DNA of 64,000 nt from Rhizobium sp. RCAM05350 (lineage in GTDB: Bacteria; Pseudomonadota; Alphaproteobacteria; Rhizobiales; Rhizobiaceae), in the NCBI GenBank assembly GCA_024426085.1, contig CP087974.1:1116001-1180000 (forward strand), given 5' to 3'. The notes under the pieces are model-generated. The model searched no databases. It was not told where the DNA came from and saw only the letters and a program-made list of their open reading frames with translations. Numbering within the stretch: the first letter of the stretch is position 1; every line of letters begins with the position of its first letter. Shown piece by piece: positions 11,298 through 24,231 of the stretch. The translations under genes and the position numbers were made by a program.

Positions 11298-12365
11298 ATG
11301 AGAGAAATATCCCCGACAGAAAACTGGCTGATGATCACGCTCGGCATGGCGCTCAGCGGCGTCCTCTACGGCCTTGTGGCCTATCCCGGCGAGCCGGTGA
11401 TCATCGGCGCGGTCTTCGCGGCCTTCATGGGCGTGCCGATGATCGCCTTCGGAACGGCAGATCCTGTTGCGGCCGCTTTACCGGCGCATCGAACGGCTTC
11501 CGACCTTTGCCTTCATCGTGGCGGCGCTGGTCATCTACGAGATACTGATGAGCATTGGGTATGCGCTGGCGACCCTGCTGATGCGGTCACTGGGTTTCAT
11601 CCCGCCAAGGCCGCTGGCCGAGGCCATCGTGATGCCCTTCAACGTCTTCCTCTACGCGCTCGCCGTATGCGCCCTGATCGTCTTCATCCTGCGCGTGCGC
11701 GACCTGCTCGGACGCGAAGTCTTCACCAGCATGCTGATTAGCCGCTATCGGCGGCCAGTGAAGGAGGAGCGTGTCTTCCTGTTCATCGATCTCGCCGATC
11801 CGACAGCCTTTGCGGAAAAGCATGGAGACCTGCGGGCGCAGGAATATCTGAAAGCCCTGTTTGCCGCTTTTGCCGAACCCGTGCGGCGCCATAAGGGTGC
11901 GATCGACGACTATGTCGGCGATGCCGCGATCGTCACGTGGCGGCTAGAAAGGGGTATCAAATTTGCACGCTGCGTTCGTTGCGTCTTCGATATCCTCGAC
12001 GATATCGACGCGAATGCAGCCACCTGGCGCAAGAACTTCGGCCAGGTTCCCAGGTTGCGCGCGGCGCTTCACGGCGGCTTCATCATCACCGCGGAAATCG
12101 GCGTCGACCATCACAAGATCACCTTTTCGGCGATACGGTGAACACCACCGCGCGGCTGGAATCCCTCTGCAAGACGCTGAACAAGACGGTGCTGATCTCC
12201 ACCGAACTTGCGCAGCGCATCAAACTGCCGAAGACAATCGCCATCGAGGATCTGGGCACCCACGCCGTCAAGGGCCGCGGCCAGACGCTCGGCGTCATGG
12301 CATTGAAACAGCAGGAAAAAGTCGAGATAACGCCGGCGTTCGACCTACGCGTTCCCGCCGAATAG
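11298..12365 (+). CDS. Membrane-anchored class III adenylate/guanylate cyclase (frameshifted)
   Basis: About 355 residues. The N-terminal half holds four or so hydrophobic segments (around ITLGMALSGVLYGLVAY, then AFIVAALVIYEILM and VFLYALAVCALIVFIL). The C-terminal half is a class III cyclase domain: RVFLFIDLADPTAFAEK holds the first metal-binding Asp, DYVGDAAIVTW the second, and GDTVNTTARLE is the classic GDxVNxxARL substrate and catalytic region. It should make cAMP (or cGMP) in the cytoplasm from an inner-membrane anchor. Breaks occur near 11458 and 12130. Rhizobia carry many such cyclases, so the specific role cannot be assigned. Confidence 0.85.
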
Positions 12366-12472
12366 TCCTCCCATGCCGCCACCGTCACCAAAGCTTCATC
12401 CAGGCGTCAATTCGCCGACATCAATGCCCTGCTAAGCGGAACGTCTCAACCAACCGCTCGAATGGGGATATG

Positions 12473-13830
12473 ATGAAAAACGCTCTTTTGCTTCCGTGGC
12501 ACTTAGCCTTCTGATGACAACCGGCGCCCTTGCCGAAGATACCGCCTTCCCGGCCAAGCTCGCGGCGCATGCGATCCTGCCGGCCAACACGATCATCGCG
12601 GCCCCCACTGACGCGGCCGACCACCTGAAGACCTCCGGCAAATTCACCACCCCGGATCGCAAGCGCACCGAAGCCCTGGGAATCGTTCCCGGCAAGGATG
12701 GCGTGCGCCTCACCGGCCTGTCGCTGCCGTTCGACGGCCAGCCGATGCAGGGTTTTTCCGGCATCAAGACCATGGCGGACGGCACGTTCTGGAGCATGTC
12801 TGACAATGGCTTCGGCTCCAAGCTGAACTCGTCCGACACGATGCTGATGCTGCACCACATCAAGATCGACTGGAATGCCGGCAAGGTCGAAGCGGTAAAG
12901 ACGCTGTTCCTGTCCGATCCTGACAAGAAGGCTCCGTTCCCGATCGTTATGGAAGGCGCTGCCACGCGTTACCTGACGGGCGCTGATTTCGACGTCGAAT
13001 CCATCCAGCCGGTTGCCGACGGTTTCTGGGTCGGCGAGGAATTCGGCCCCTACATCCTGAAGTTTGATCTCGACGGCAAGCTGACCGACGTTATCGCCAC
13101 CACCGTCAACGGCAAGCCGGTGATGTCGCCCGACAACCCGACGCTCACTGTTCAGGCCGACCCGTCCAAGCCGATGCCAGCGCTCAACGTCAAGCGCTCC
13201 GGCGGCTATGAAGGTCTTGCCATGTCGAAGGACGGCAGCAAGCTCTACGGCCTGCTCGAAGGCCCGCTGTGGACCGATGCCGAGAATGTCGAGCAGGCGG
13301 AAGGTCGCCCAGCACTTCGTATCATCGAACTCGACGTTGCCTCGAAAGCCTGGACCGGCCGCAGCTGGCTCTATCCGCTTGCCGAAGGCGGCGAGGCCAT
13401 CGGCGACTTCAACATGCTGGATGACAAGACGGCGCTGGTGATCGAGCGCGACAATGGTGCAGGTACGGTCGACAAGGCATGCGCCAATCCAAAGGAACCG
13501 AAGCCGGATTGCTTTGCCGTCGGCTCCAAGGTCAAGCGCGTCTACAAGATCGAGATGACCGACGAGAACGCCGGCAAGGCCGTGCGCAAGATCGGCTATA
13601 TCGATCTGCTCAAGATCGCCGATCCGGACAACAAGAAGCGCCAGGGCGGCGGCGAAGGCTTTTACGACATGCCGTTCGTCACCATCGAGAACGTCGATCG
13701 CATCGATGACACCCACATCATCGTCGGCAACGACAACAACCTGCCCTTCTCGGCCGGCCGTTCGCTCGACAAGGCCGACGACAACGAGTTCGTTCTGCTC
13801 GAAGTCGGCGAATTCCTGAACGCCAAGTAA
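12473..13830 (+). CDS. Exported esterase-like/phytase-like protein
   Basis: A 452-residue protein with a signal peptide and the 'esterase-like activity of phytase' domain. Family-type stretches include MQGFSGIKTMADGTFWSMSD, ESIQPVADGFWVGEEFGPYI, GYEGLAMSKDGSKLYGLLEG and NVDRIDDTHIIVGNDNNLPF. It probably folds as a beta-propeller in the periplasm; the substrate is not known. If the T4 near 12491 is read as T5, the start becomes MKNALFASVALSLLMTTGAL, a good signal peptide with cleavage after LAE; as printed, the frame only opens at a GTG at 12496. The gene is followed directly by a strong terminator. Confidence 0.8.
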
Positions 13831-13850
13831 GCCTATCACGACAGACAGAC

Positions 13851-13882
13851 GAAAGCCCCGCAAACCCAATTGCGGGGCTTTC
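13851..13882. terminator. Bidirectional intrinsic terminator
   Basis: GAAAGCCCCGCAA and TTGCGGGGCTTTC form a 13-bp perfect stem with a short loop. It lies 20 bases after the phytase-like gene and 24 bases before the stop of the convergent CAP/RTX gene. It probably ends both transcripts. Confidence 0.85.
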
Positions 13883-13906
13883 GATTCAGGGTTACGGCCG
13901 TTCAGA

Positions 13907-15491
13907 TCAGAGCACGAAATAGCCTTGGCTCAACGTCACCATATCATCAAGGTGGACGGCGAAGTCGGCTTTCCCGTCACCATTCACATCGCCATAGATG
14001 TAGGTGCCGGTGGCCAGTTTGTCGTAGCGCAATTCGCCCGCCGTGTTGTGGAACGCGGCTGTGCCTGATATAGCTGAAACCCTGATTGCCCGTGCTATTG
14101 GTGCTGGCATCGATAGCCGAGAAATCGATCCTGTCACCAGCGGCGCCTGAAAAATCGAAGATCGTATCGCGGCCGGTGCTGGCAACCGTGCTATCACTCA
14201 GCGCCTTGAAAATAAAGGCGTCTCCACCCAAGCCACCCGTCAGATCGTCGGCGCCCAACGCGCCGTAAAGTCTGTCATTGCCCGAACCGGCAGACAACAC
14301 ATCGTCTCCGGATCCACCCAACAGGCCATTGGCATAGCTGTTGCCATAAAGCTTGTCGGCGTAGCTCGATCCGGCCAAGCCTTCGATGGCCGTGTAACTA
14401 TCCCCTGCGGCGTCGTTTGTGTTCTGGCCGGGTGTCGCGAGATTGGCGACCACACCTTTCGACGACCCGGCATAGGAGGCCGCGTCCGTACCTGCCCCGC
14501 CGTCAAGCTTGTCGGCGCCTGTACTGCCAACAAGTGTGTCGTTGCCGTCCTTGCCCTGGAGTGTATCATTGCCTCCACCACCGAAGAGAGCATTGGCGCC
14601 GGCATTTCCGTAGAGCGTTTCCGCAGCGGCGGCCCCTTTGAGCGTTAGCGCATTCAAGCCCAACAACTTTGCAGACGTGACGCCGGAAACAAGCTCGATA
14701 GAAACAGAGCTCTCAACCGTTTTACCATCGACCAGATCGATCTTGGCATTTTCAGACAGGATGGTTGCCTTGACCTTGACCGCGGTCGATCCGGTACCGA
14801 ACGTGATATCACGGATACCGGCGGAAGTCTTGATCTGGTAACCGCCTGCAGCCTGCGTCGATCCTGCCGTGCCGCTGACATTGATGGCAACGCCGCTCCT
14901 GCCCTCGCCGACGGAATAAAAATCATCTCCCGACGCATCGTTGTAAGCGACACCCGTCAGGAAAATCGCAGTTCCGGTCTTCGCAAAATTCTGCGTGACC
15001 ATCGAGCTATTGTAATTCGTGCCGGATGAGGTGAAAACGCCGATTTTCTGGCCGATACCAATCTCGTGGAAGCTCTCGCTCAGAATGTTCGTGCGGTGAC
15101 CGGAGCTGAGAAACAGGTCCTTATGCTGGGCAATGATGCGCCTCGTCGCATTGATGGTCCCCGTCGTGCCCGTAAAGGAAATGTTTTCTCCCGTTGCCCA
15201 GGAGCCGCTCAGGACATAACCGGCAGCAACCATGCGGTTCGTCGGCGTCGAGCCACCTGCACCCGTATGGCTGAAAACATCGGTGTCCAGCATCCAGCGG
15301 CTGTGGCCAAGCGCACTGTCCGTCAGCAAGGCATTTGAGGCCAGCGGAGCCTTGGTCGTGTTCTTGATTTGGCCGGCACTCAGACCCTGATTGAGATCGA
15401 TCCCGAACCGTTTGGCTTCCGCGTTCGGATCAAGCCGAGCCCGGTTGACCAGTTCAAGCATCAACTGTTCGTTTGCACTCAACTGAGCCAT
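13907..15491 (-). CDS. Secreted CAP-domain protein with RTX calcium-binding repeats (frameshifted)
   Basis: A protein of about 527 residues. The N-terminal 165 residues are a CAP/SCP domain: ELVNRARLDPNAEAKRFG, LGHSRWMLDTDVFSH, GENISFTG and SGHRTNIL carry the usual His/Glu pocket. A middle beta-rich section follows. RTX nonapeptide repeats come next (LFGGGGNDTLQGKDGNDTL, LLGGSGDDVLSAGSGNDRL, LTGGLGGDAFIFKALSD), and the C-terminus has an EF-hand-like DVNGDGKADF. There is no N-terminal signal, so export by a type I secretion system is inferred; no such system is in the window. One break near 14068. The product is likely extracellular and calcium dependent. Confidence 0.85.
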
Positions 15492-15604
15492 TTTTTTCTC
15501 CTAAAAGGTGAGAGCGGAAATGGAACGGGCTATATCAGCGCCGGAAACAGCATTTCCTGAACGCCATCCGTTCACAGCTTTACCGGGCGAGCCGAAATTC
15601 TTCC

Positions 15605-17128
15605 CTAACTCTCGAACTTAAACGCGATCCGCTTGCCCGTCAGCTTGGCAAGCTGCTGCAAGCGACCGTCGAGCCGTTCGCCGGCGAATTCCGAATAGGC
15701 GGATGGAACGACGAATTCGAGATCGAGATCGGCTGCAGTCGACGGGCGAATGTCGAGATTGCGCACGACGCCAGGCATGGACGCCGACAAAAGATAGACG
15801 ACCCGCAAAAGGCCGCCGAGAAGCTTTGCCAGTTCCAGCAGCCGCGGGGTCGCGATCGCCGCCAGCGGCTCGGTGGCACCGTCGTCGGTCAGCCCCTCGA
15901 AACGATAATAGTTCGCAAGGGCAATATAGGCGCGGCCGGCATGGGTGATGCCGGAGAAAGTGCTGTGGGCGATGATGTTGAGCGCCTGCAGGCCACGATA
16001 ATCCGGATGGGCGCGCCAACTGATATCGGCAAGCAGGCAGGCTGCCTGGCGGTAGCGACCCTCTTCCTCGGTTTCGGTGATGCCGAAATGCGGCACCATC
16101 TTGCCGCTCCAGTCGGCAAGCTCGCGGGCATGTTCGGGCGAGCGGGCGCGCAGGATGGCGATTTCACGGGCAGCGGCAAGCAACGGATCATGGGCGCGCA
16201 CGGTGTCTGACAGCAGCGAATAGAGATAGCCTTCGCAGAACGCCGAGTGCCGAAAACGAAATCATCGACGGCTTCATCTGGGCGATGACTTCCTGCATGG
16301 CAACGGCGCCGAATGGCAGGAGTGTGCGGCGGCTTTTCGAAATATGCGCGTAAGCCGGTGACTTGAGATCCTTGGGCTCGATCACCTCCGGCAGGAAGGC
16401 CATGGCCTCCTCGAAGGAGATTTCATAGCCCTGCATCATGTGCAGCGGATAGTTGCGCAGTTCCATATGCAGCTTGGCGATCGAGCGCCAGGTGCCGCCG
16501 ACGGCATAAAAGGTACGTCCGCTGACGTTCTGCAGGACCTGCGCGCCCTTCATATAGCGGCGGACATGGCTGCGCGCCTTGACGATCGAACCCTCGGCAT
16601 GTTCCGACAGACGGATACCGCCGAGCGGCAGGGTGATCCCCTTGCCGATCTTGCTGCCGGCGACATCGACAAGCTCCAGCGAGCCGCCGCCGAGGTCACC
16701 GACGACGCCATCCGGATCGTGATAGCCGCTGATGATGCCCAGCGCGGAGAAATAGGCTTCCTCCTCGCCGGTCAGCACGCGGACTTTCTGACCGAGGATG
16801 ATTTCGGCCCTGCGGATGAAATCCGGGCCGTTGGACGCGTCCGCGCGGCGGCTGTCGCCAGCACGAAAACTGTGGACGCGCGTGCCTGCGTCGACAATGC
16901 GCGGAACCGGTGCAGCGCCTTCAGCGCCCGCTCGACGCTTTCGGCGTCCATCCGGCCGGTCGCGTCGATGCCCTTGCCGAGGCCGCACATAACTTTTTCA
17001 TTGAACAGAACGGCCGGTGACCGGCTCAGCCCCTCATAGATGACCAGTCAGATCGAGTTCGACCCAATGTCAACGACGGAGACCGGGGCAATTCCAGGCA
17101 AACGCCCCTGGGCTTCAGACTCTACCAT
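15605..17128 (-). CDS. ppx: Exopolyphosphatase / Ppx-GppA phosphatase (frameshifted, in-frame stop)
   Basis: Degrades polyphosphate or pppGpp. The actin-like ATPase fold shows SVVDIGSNSI as phosphate 1 motif, VLTGEEEAYFSALG, and the phosphate 2 motif GVVGDLGGGSLELVDV. The C-terminal half is the HD-like Ppx domain region (RYRQAACLLADISWRAHPDY). Total about 507 residues. A TGA codon (minus-strand reading of 17048-17050) sits in frame where Ppx proteins have Arg (NSI-stop-LVIYEG); CGA would restore it. Breaks also occur near 16850 and 16240. The start at 17128 lies 13 bases after the ppk stop, so ppk and ppx form one operon that makes and breaks polyphosphate. Confidence 0.9.
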
Positions 17129-17140
17129 GCAATTCCAGTT

Positions 17141-19330
<2,190 letters not shown>

Positions 19331-19395
19331 ATCCCCGGTCCGCCTTTTGCTTTTCTCGAAGCAGCTAGCGCAGTTTGACGACCTAACTATGACAG

Positions 19396-20082
19396 TCAAT
19401 CGATTTCGCGTGTCTTTCCAAGGGTGTTGAGCACTTCCAGCGCCAACACCCGGTTGATACGCGTGCCACGGGCAAGCGCCAGATGGTCCAGCCTCTCGAC
19501 GATCGTCTGGGCGGATTCGAGCGAACGCTCCATGCGGGCAACGATATAGCCGATCAGCCGGTCATCGACGGCAAGCTGGCGGTCAGCCAGGAGCTTGACC
19601 AGAACCTGTGCCAGCAATTCGTCGTCCGGCTCGCCGATCTCGACGACAGTCGCCGCCTTCAGGCGCGAACGCAGGTCTGGCAGTTCCACCGGCCAGGACA
19701 TCGGCCACAGCCGGCTGGTGATCAACAGGCTGGTGCCGTTTTCCCGCACGCTGTTGATGACGTGAAACAATGCCCGATCGTCGAAGCCCTGGCGATCGGC
19801 ATCTTCGAACAGAACCGGGGCTGCCGCCGCGGTCTCGGCCGCGTTGCTGCCAGCCGTCGGGTGAATGGAAGCCGCGGCGCTGTTTTCCCGCCAGATCGCC
19901 GCAAGGTGCGATTTTCCAGAGCCGACTGGCCCTGCAAGGATCACCACGGGCGATGGCCACCGCGGCCAGCTGTCGATGATGGACACGGCCGCCTTCAAGC
20001 GCTCGGACACGAGCAAGTCGTCACGACCCGTCTGGGGCTCGTGCTCGAAAACGAGCGGCAACTGTTCGAACTTGCGGACCAT
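19396..20082 (-). CDS. hdaA: DnaA-related protein HdaA, regulator of replication initiation
   Basis: An intact 228-residue AAA+ protein homologous to DnaA domain III. The Walker A motif is GPVGSGKSHLAAIW (about residues 52-65) and the Walker B region is APVLFEDADRQGFDDRALFH. RSRLKAATVVEIGEPDDELL precedes the lid domain. In alphaproteobacteria HdaA works with the beta clamp to inactivate DnaA-ATP. The start MVRKFEQLPLVFEH keeps the short N-terminal clamp-binding peptide (QLPLVF). It begins 7 bases after the stop of the AI-2E-type transporter, so the two are probably cotranscribed. Confidence 0.9.
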   Translation of the reverse strand: MVRKFEQLPLVFEHEPQTGRDDLLVSERLKAAVSIIDSWPRWPSPVVILAGPVGSGKSHLAAIWRENSAAASIHPTAGSNAAETAAAAPVLFEDADRQGFDDRALFHVINSVRENGTSLLITSRLWPMSWPVELPDLRSRLKAATVVEIGEPDDELLAQVLVKLLADRQLAVDDRLIGYIVARMERSLESAQTIVERLDHLALARGTRINRVLALEVLNTLGKTREID

Positions 20083-20089
20083 AACGCTG

Positions 20090-21225
20090 TTACTCTGGAA
20101 GCTTGTACTCAGGGCTGTTGTGTTCCGGCTCGATCGTCAGGACGTGGCGATGGCCGTGGTAGAGTGTACTGTCGAGGTAACGGCCGATGCCGAAACGGAC
20201 AAGCACGCCGATGGCGGCTGCGCACGGCACCGCAACCAGCAGCCCGACAAACCCGAACAGCGCGCCGAAGGCCAGAAGCGCGAACATCAGCCAGACCGGA
20301 TGCAGGCCGACGCTCTTGCCGACAAGCCGCGGCTGGAGGATGTTACCCTCCATGAACTGCCCGGCAAAGAAGATCGCCGCTATCATACCGATGTGCAGGT
20401 ATTCCGGCCAGAACTGAACCAGCGCCACGCCGACGGCAAGCACGAGGCCGACCATCGAGCCGACATACGGAATGAAGCTGATCATGCCGGCAAACAAGCC
20501 GATCAGCAGGCCGAAATTCAGGCCGGCCAGGGTCAGGGAAATACCGTAGAACAGGCCGAGAATGATGCAGAGCGAGCCCTGACCACGCACGAATCCGGCG
20601 ATTGTCGTGTTCATGTCGTGGAAATCTGACGGACGGTCGCAACGTGGTCGCGCGGGATCCAGTTGTCGACCCTTTCGACCATCCGGTCCCAGTCCAACAG
20701 CAGATAGAAGGCGACCACTGGCGTGACCACGAACAGCGAGATGATATCGAGCAGCGCCATGCCCGAATTCCACAATTGCTGGAACAGCGTGCCGAGGAAG
20801 CCCGCGCCCTGCTCGAGCAGCTTGGCGGAATTCTGTTTGATCGTGTCCATCTGCCCGGAAACCCAGTCCGGCAGCCAGGCAGCATCCGGGCTGGTCAGGA
20901 ACTCCTGGAGCATCGACACATAGCCCGGCATTTTCTGGATGAAGTCGGATGCCTGGGTAAACACGATCGGGATGATGAGGACCAGCGACAACGCGAAGAC
21001 GACGATGAAACCGACCAAGATCACGACCGTTGCCATCAGCCGGCTGAGGCCAATTCTTTCCAGCCGGTCGGCGACGGGATCGAGGAAATAGGCCAGCGCC
21101 ATGCCGGCGATGAACGGCAGGAGAATGGTCGAGAACACCATCAGAAAGGCAATGAATGCGGCAAGGAAAAGCAGCCAGAAGATGATCTGGCGCTGCAGCC
21201 CGCTGCCGCTCAATTTGTTGACCAT
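20090..21225 (-). CDS. AI-2E/PerM-family transporter (frameshifted)
   Basis: An inner-membrane protein of about 378 residues with the layout of the AI-2E (PF01594) family. An N-terminal pair of helices (IFWLLFLAAFIAFLMVFS, LLPFIAGMALAYFLDPVADR) leads to an amphipathic middle and a block of C-terminal helices holding GLLIGLFAGMISFIPYVGS, EGNILQPRLVGKSVGLHPVW and FGFVGLLVAVPCAAAIGVLV. The substrate is unknown for most members. The start at 21225 (MVNKLSGSGLQ) has GGAAC upstream and lies just before the first helix; an upstream ATG at 21303 is possible. One break near 20620. First gene of the hdaA-ppk-ppx operon and divergent from purM. Confidence 0.85.
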
Positions 21226-21444
21226 GCCGCTGTTCCGATGTCTTGCCACAGGCGCTGCCCGGCGCCGCTTCCAGTGCTGGAGATAGGATGCGGCACCGAC
21301 CATGGTCAAGCCTGTGGCACAAAAGGGCCGACAATGGCGGGCAAAACATCAAAAAAGCGGGAGTATCCGGGGCAATATGCTTGCACTTGCGCCACCACCA
21401 TGCCAATCGCAATCCAAATATGACGAGCCGGCGGAGATCAAGCC

Positions 21445-22515
21445 ATGAGCGAGCCAGGAAAGAACGGTCTGACCTACAGCGATGCAGGTGTGGATATCGA
21501 CGCCGGAAACCTTTTGGTGGAAAAGATCAAGCCGCATGTGCGCTCGACGCGGCGCCCCGGCGCCGATGGCGAGATCGGCGGTTTTGGCGGCCTGTTCGAC
21601 CTGAAGGCGGCCGGTTTCAAGGATCCGGTCCTGGTTGCCGCCAATGACGGCGTCGGCACCAAGCTGAAGATCGCCATCGACGCCAACAAGCACGACACGG
21701 TCGGCATCGATCTCGTCGCCATGTGCGTCAACGATCTGGTCGTCCAGGGCGCCGAGCCCCTCTTCTTCCTCGACTATTTTGCGACCGGCAAGCTCGATCC
21801 CGACCAGGGTGCTGCCATCGTCGGCGGTATTGCCGCCGGTTGCCGCGAGGCAGGCTGTGCACTGATCGGCGGCGAAACCGCCGAAATGCCCGGCATGTAT
21901 GCCGGCGGCGACTATGACCTCGCAGGCTTTGCGGTCGGCGCTGCCGAACGCGGCCAGTTGCTGCCGGCCGGTGACATCGCTGAAGGCGACGTCATTCTGG
22001 GTCTCGCCTCCTCCGGCGTGCATTCCAACGGCTATTCGCTGGTGCGCAAGATCGTTTCGCTCTCCGGCCTTGCCTGGGACGCGCCTGCCCCGTTCGGCGA
22101 AGGAACACTAGCTGACGTTCTCATGACGCCGACGCGCATCTACGTGAAGCCGCTGTTGAAGGCGATCCGCGAGACCGGCAAGCTCAAGGCGCTCGCTCAC
22201 ATCACCGGCGGCGGTTTTCCGGAAAACATTCCGCGGGTGCTGCCGAAGCATCTGGCCGCTGAAATCGATCTCGCTGCCATCAAGGCACCGGCCGTGTTCT
22301 CCTGGCTGGCCAAGACCGGCGGCGTTGCTGCCAACGAGATGCTGCGCACGTTCAACTGCGGCGTCGGCATGATCGTGGTCGTGGCCGCCGAAGATGCCGC
22401 TCAGGTCACGTCGGTGCTGACAGCAGAAGGCGAGACCGTCTTTGCGCTCGGCCGCATGGTCGCCCGCGGCGAAGGCGCTGCCGGCACGCTCTATAAGGGC
22501 ACGCTCACTCTATGA
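21445..22515 (+). CDS. purM: Phosphoribosylformylglycinamidine cyclo-ligase (AIR synthetase)
   Basis: Intact, 356 residues, full family length. It closes FGAM to AIR in purine synthesis, using ATP. Motifs are [20 protein letters not shown] at the N-terminus, the glycine-rich [66 protein letters not shown] and [17 protein letters not shown]. The stop overlaps the purN start by four bases (ATGA), so the two are translationally coupled. Confidence 0.97.
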   Translation: MSEPGKNGLTYSDAGVDIDAGNLLVEKIKPHVRSTRRPGADGEIGGFGGLFDLKAAGFKDPVLVAANDGVGTKLKIAIDANKHDTVGIDLVAMCVNDLVVQGAEPLFFLDYFATGKLDPDQGAAIVGGIAAGCREAGCALIGGETAEMPGMYAGGDYDLAGFAVGAAERGQLLPAGDIAEGDVILGLASSGVHSNGYSLVRKIVSLSGLAWDAPAPFGEGTLADVLMTPTRIYVKPLLKAIRETGKLKALAHITGGGFPENIPRVLPKHLAAEIDLAAIKAPAVFSWLAKTGGVAANEMLRTFNCGVGMIVVVAAEDAAQVTSVLTAEGETVFALGRMVARGEGAAGTLYKGTLTL

Positions 22516-23117
22516 ACGATACGGTCAAAGCGGCCCACAAGCGGGTCGTGGTCTTCATTTCCGGCGGCGGCTCCAACATGCTGGCGCTGGTCAAGGCAAC
22601 GGCCGAAACGGACTATCCCGCCGAGATCGTCGCCGTCATCTCCGACAAGGCAGATGCGGGCGGCCTGGCGAAGGCATCGGCTTTCGGCATCCCCGCCCTG
22701 TCGTTCGTCCGCAAGGATTATGACAGCAAGGACGCGCACGAAGCGGCGATCCTTTCGGCGCTGGAAAAACTTTCGCCCGATATCATCTGCCTGGCCGGCT
22801 ATATGCGGCTGCTGAGCGCCACCTTCATCAACGCCTATGAAGGCCGGATCATCAATATCCACCCTTCCCTGCTGCCGCTTTTTCCCGGTCTCCACACCCA
22901 TCAGCGGGCCATCGACGCCGGCATGACCGAGGCCGGCTGTACCGTGCATTTCGTCACCGAAGGCATGGACGAAGGACCGGTCATCCTGCAGGCCAAGGTA
23001 CAGGTATTGCCGGGCGACACCGCCGATGCCCTTGCGGCCAGGGTACTGGGTGAGGAGCATCGTATCTATGCCGAGGCGCTGCGCCTGATCGCCGACGGCA
23101 AGGTGCGGATGGAATAG
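22512..23117 (+). CDS. purN: Phosphoribosylglycinamide formyltransferase
   Basis: Intact, 201 residues. It transfers a formyl group from 10-formyl-THF to GAR in purine synthesis. [18 protein letters not shown] is the phosphate-binding start, [19 protein letters not shown] precedes the catalytic [20 protein letters not shown] (Asn and His), and [20 protein letters not shown] holds the catalytic Asp. It is coupled to purM. Confidence 0.97.
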   Translation: MNDTVKAAHKRVVVFISGGGSNMLALVKATAETDYPAEIVAVISDKADAGGLAKASAFGIPALSFVRKDYDSKDAHEAAILSALEKLSPDIICLAGYMRLLSATFINAYEGRIINIHPSLLPLFPGLHTHQRAIDAGMTEAGCTVHFVTEGMDEGPVILQAKVQVLPGDTADALAARVLGEEHRIYAEALRLIADGKVRME

Positions 23118-23276
23118 GGTGGCTCCCAGCCCCGCCCGAGTACAATAGCAACACACCTTAAAGTGGTGCTTTCTCTGGCAGATTACCGGAAATAAACCGA
23201 AAATTTACCATACCCGCAGAGATTGAGAGAAATATCTCATCTCCGGCACATGCTCGTGCCCTTCCGGGAATTGGTC

Positions 23277-24228
23277 ATGAACGCTCTCCCCTACGTCTTC
23301 GCAGGCGTATCGATCCTGTGTGCGACAACCACCCATGCGGGTGATTTTTACGGCCCGGTAACCGAAGGGCCGGTGACCATGACCTTCGATGCGGGTCTGG
23401 CCAATCTCTATGCAGAGGAAAACGTCTTCAGCAATGGCCGGGAAGTCAGCCGTCTCGATTGGGAATCCAAGGGCGTCACGCTTTTGCGCGGCTCTCTCAG
23501 CGTCGAGGTGTTGCCGGACTGGTCGATCAGGGCCGAAGGCAAGACCGGCATGAACGGCGATGGCCATATGACCGACTATGACTGGATCGCGCCAAATTAT
23601 ACCAGCCAGTCCGACAACGGCTGGAGCCACCGGTCGATCCACCAGGACACCCGGCTGGATCACTACTATAGCGGCAGCGTCGAAGTAAACCGGACATTCG
23701 TCAACGACAACGGCCGCCTTCTCAGCGCCGGCATCGGCGGCCGCTACAGCGAGGTGCAGTGGACGGCCTATGGCGGCTCGTACATCTACAGCGTGTTCAA
23801 TCCCCGCATGACCTCAGCGGCAACTTCTGCCGATGGCGAACGCGGCATCACCTATCGCCAGAAGATGCCGGCCTTCTATGCCAACCTTCGTGGAACCCAG
23901 ACTTACGGTGCGTGGACGCTGTCGGGCGGCGCCGAGGGCGGCGTTCTGGTCAGGGCCAAAGCACTTGACGACCACTGGATGCGCAACCTGCGCTTTACCT
24001 GACAGCTTTGACTATGGCGCCATGTATGGCGGCAACATCGCCGTTGGGTACAATCTCACGGACAAGATTTCACTTTATGCGAACGGCGCGGTTGAAATGA
24101 CCAAATTCGGAACCGGCGACACGAATGTTCGCAGTACAGCCAACGGCGCCAGCGCAGATTTCTCCGAATCTGCCGGCGCGCAGTTCATGGCCGCATCGGT
24201 CAGCCTCGGCATCAAAGGCTCCTTTTGA
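23277..24228 (+). CDS. Omptin-family outer-membrane protease (frameshifted)
   Basis: About 316 residues, matching the omptin length. A signal peptide (MNALPYVFAGVSILCATTTHAG) leads to a ten-strand barrel. Family signatures are SRLDWESKG, GHMTDYDWIAPN with the first catalytic Asp pair, WTAYGGSYIYS, and VRAKALDDHWMRNLRF with the Asp-His pair. This aligns residue by residue with the OmpT regions SSLDWK, DYDW, WTATGGSYSY and HDNDEHYMRD. It would cut peptides between basic residues at the cell surface; members need LPS for activity. One break near 24003 separates the catalytic His region from the last strands (YGGNIAVGYNLTDKISLYAN), and the chain ends in an aromatic Phe as barrels do. The start at 23277 has GGGA upstream. 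Confidence 0.85.
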
Positions 24229-24231
24229 AAA

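Noticed and set aside
12421..13869. Long minus-strand frame of 482 residues opposite the phytase-like gene
   Set aside because: Mirror of a GC-rich coding region; the plus-strand frame has a signal peptide and family motifs.
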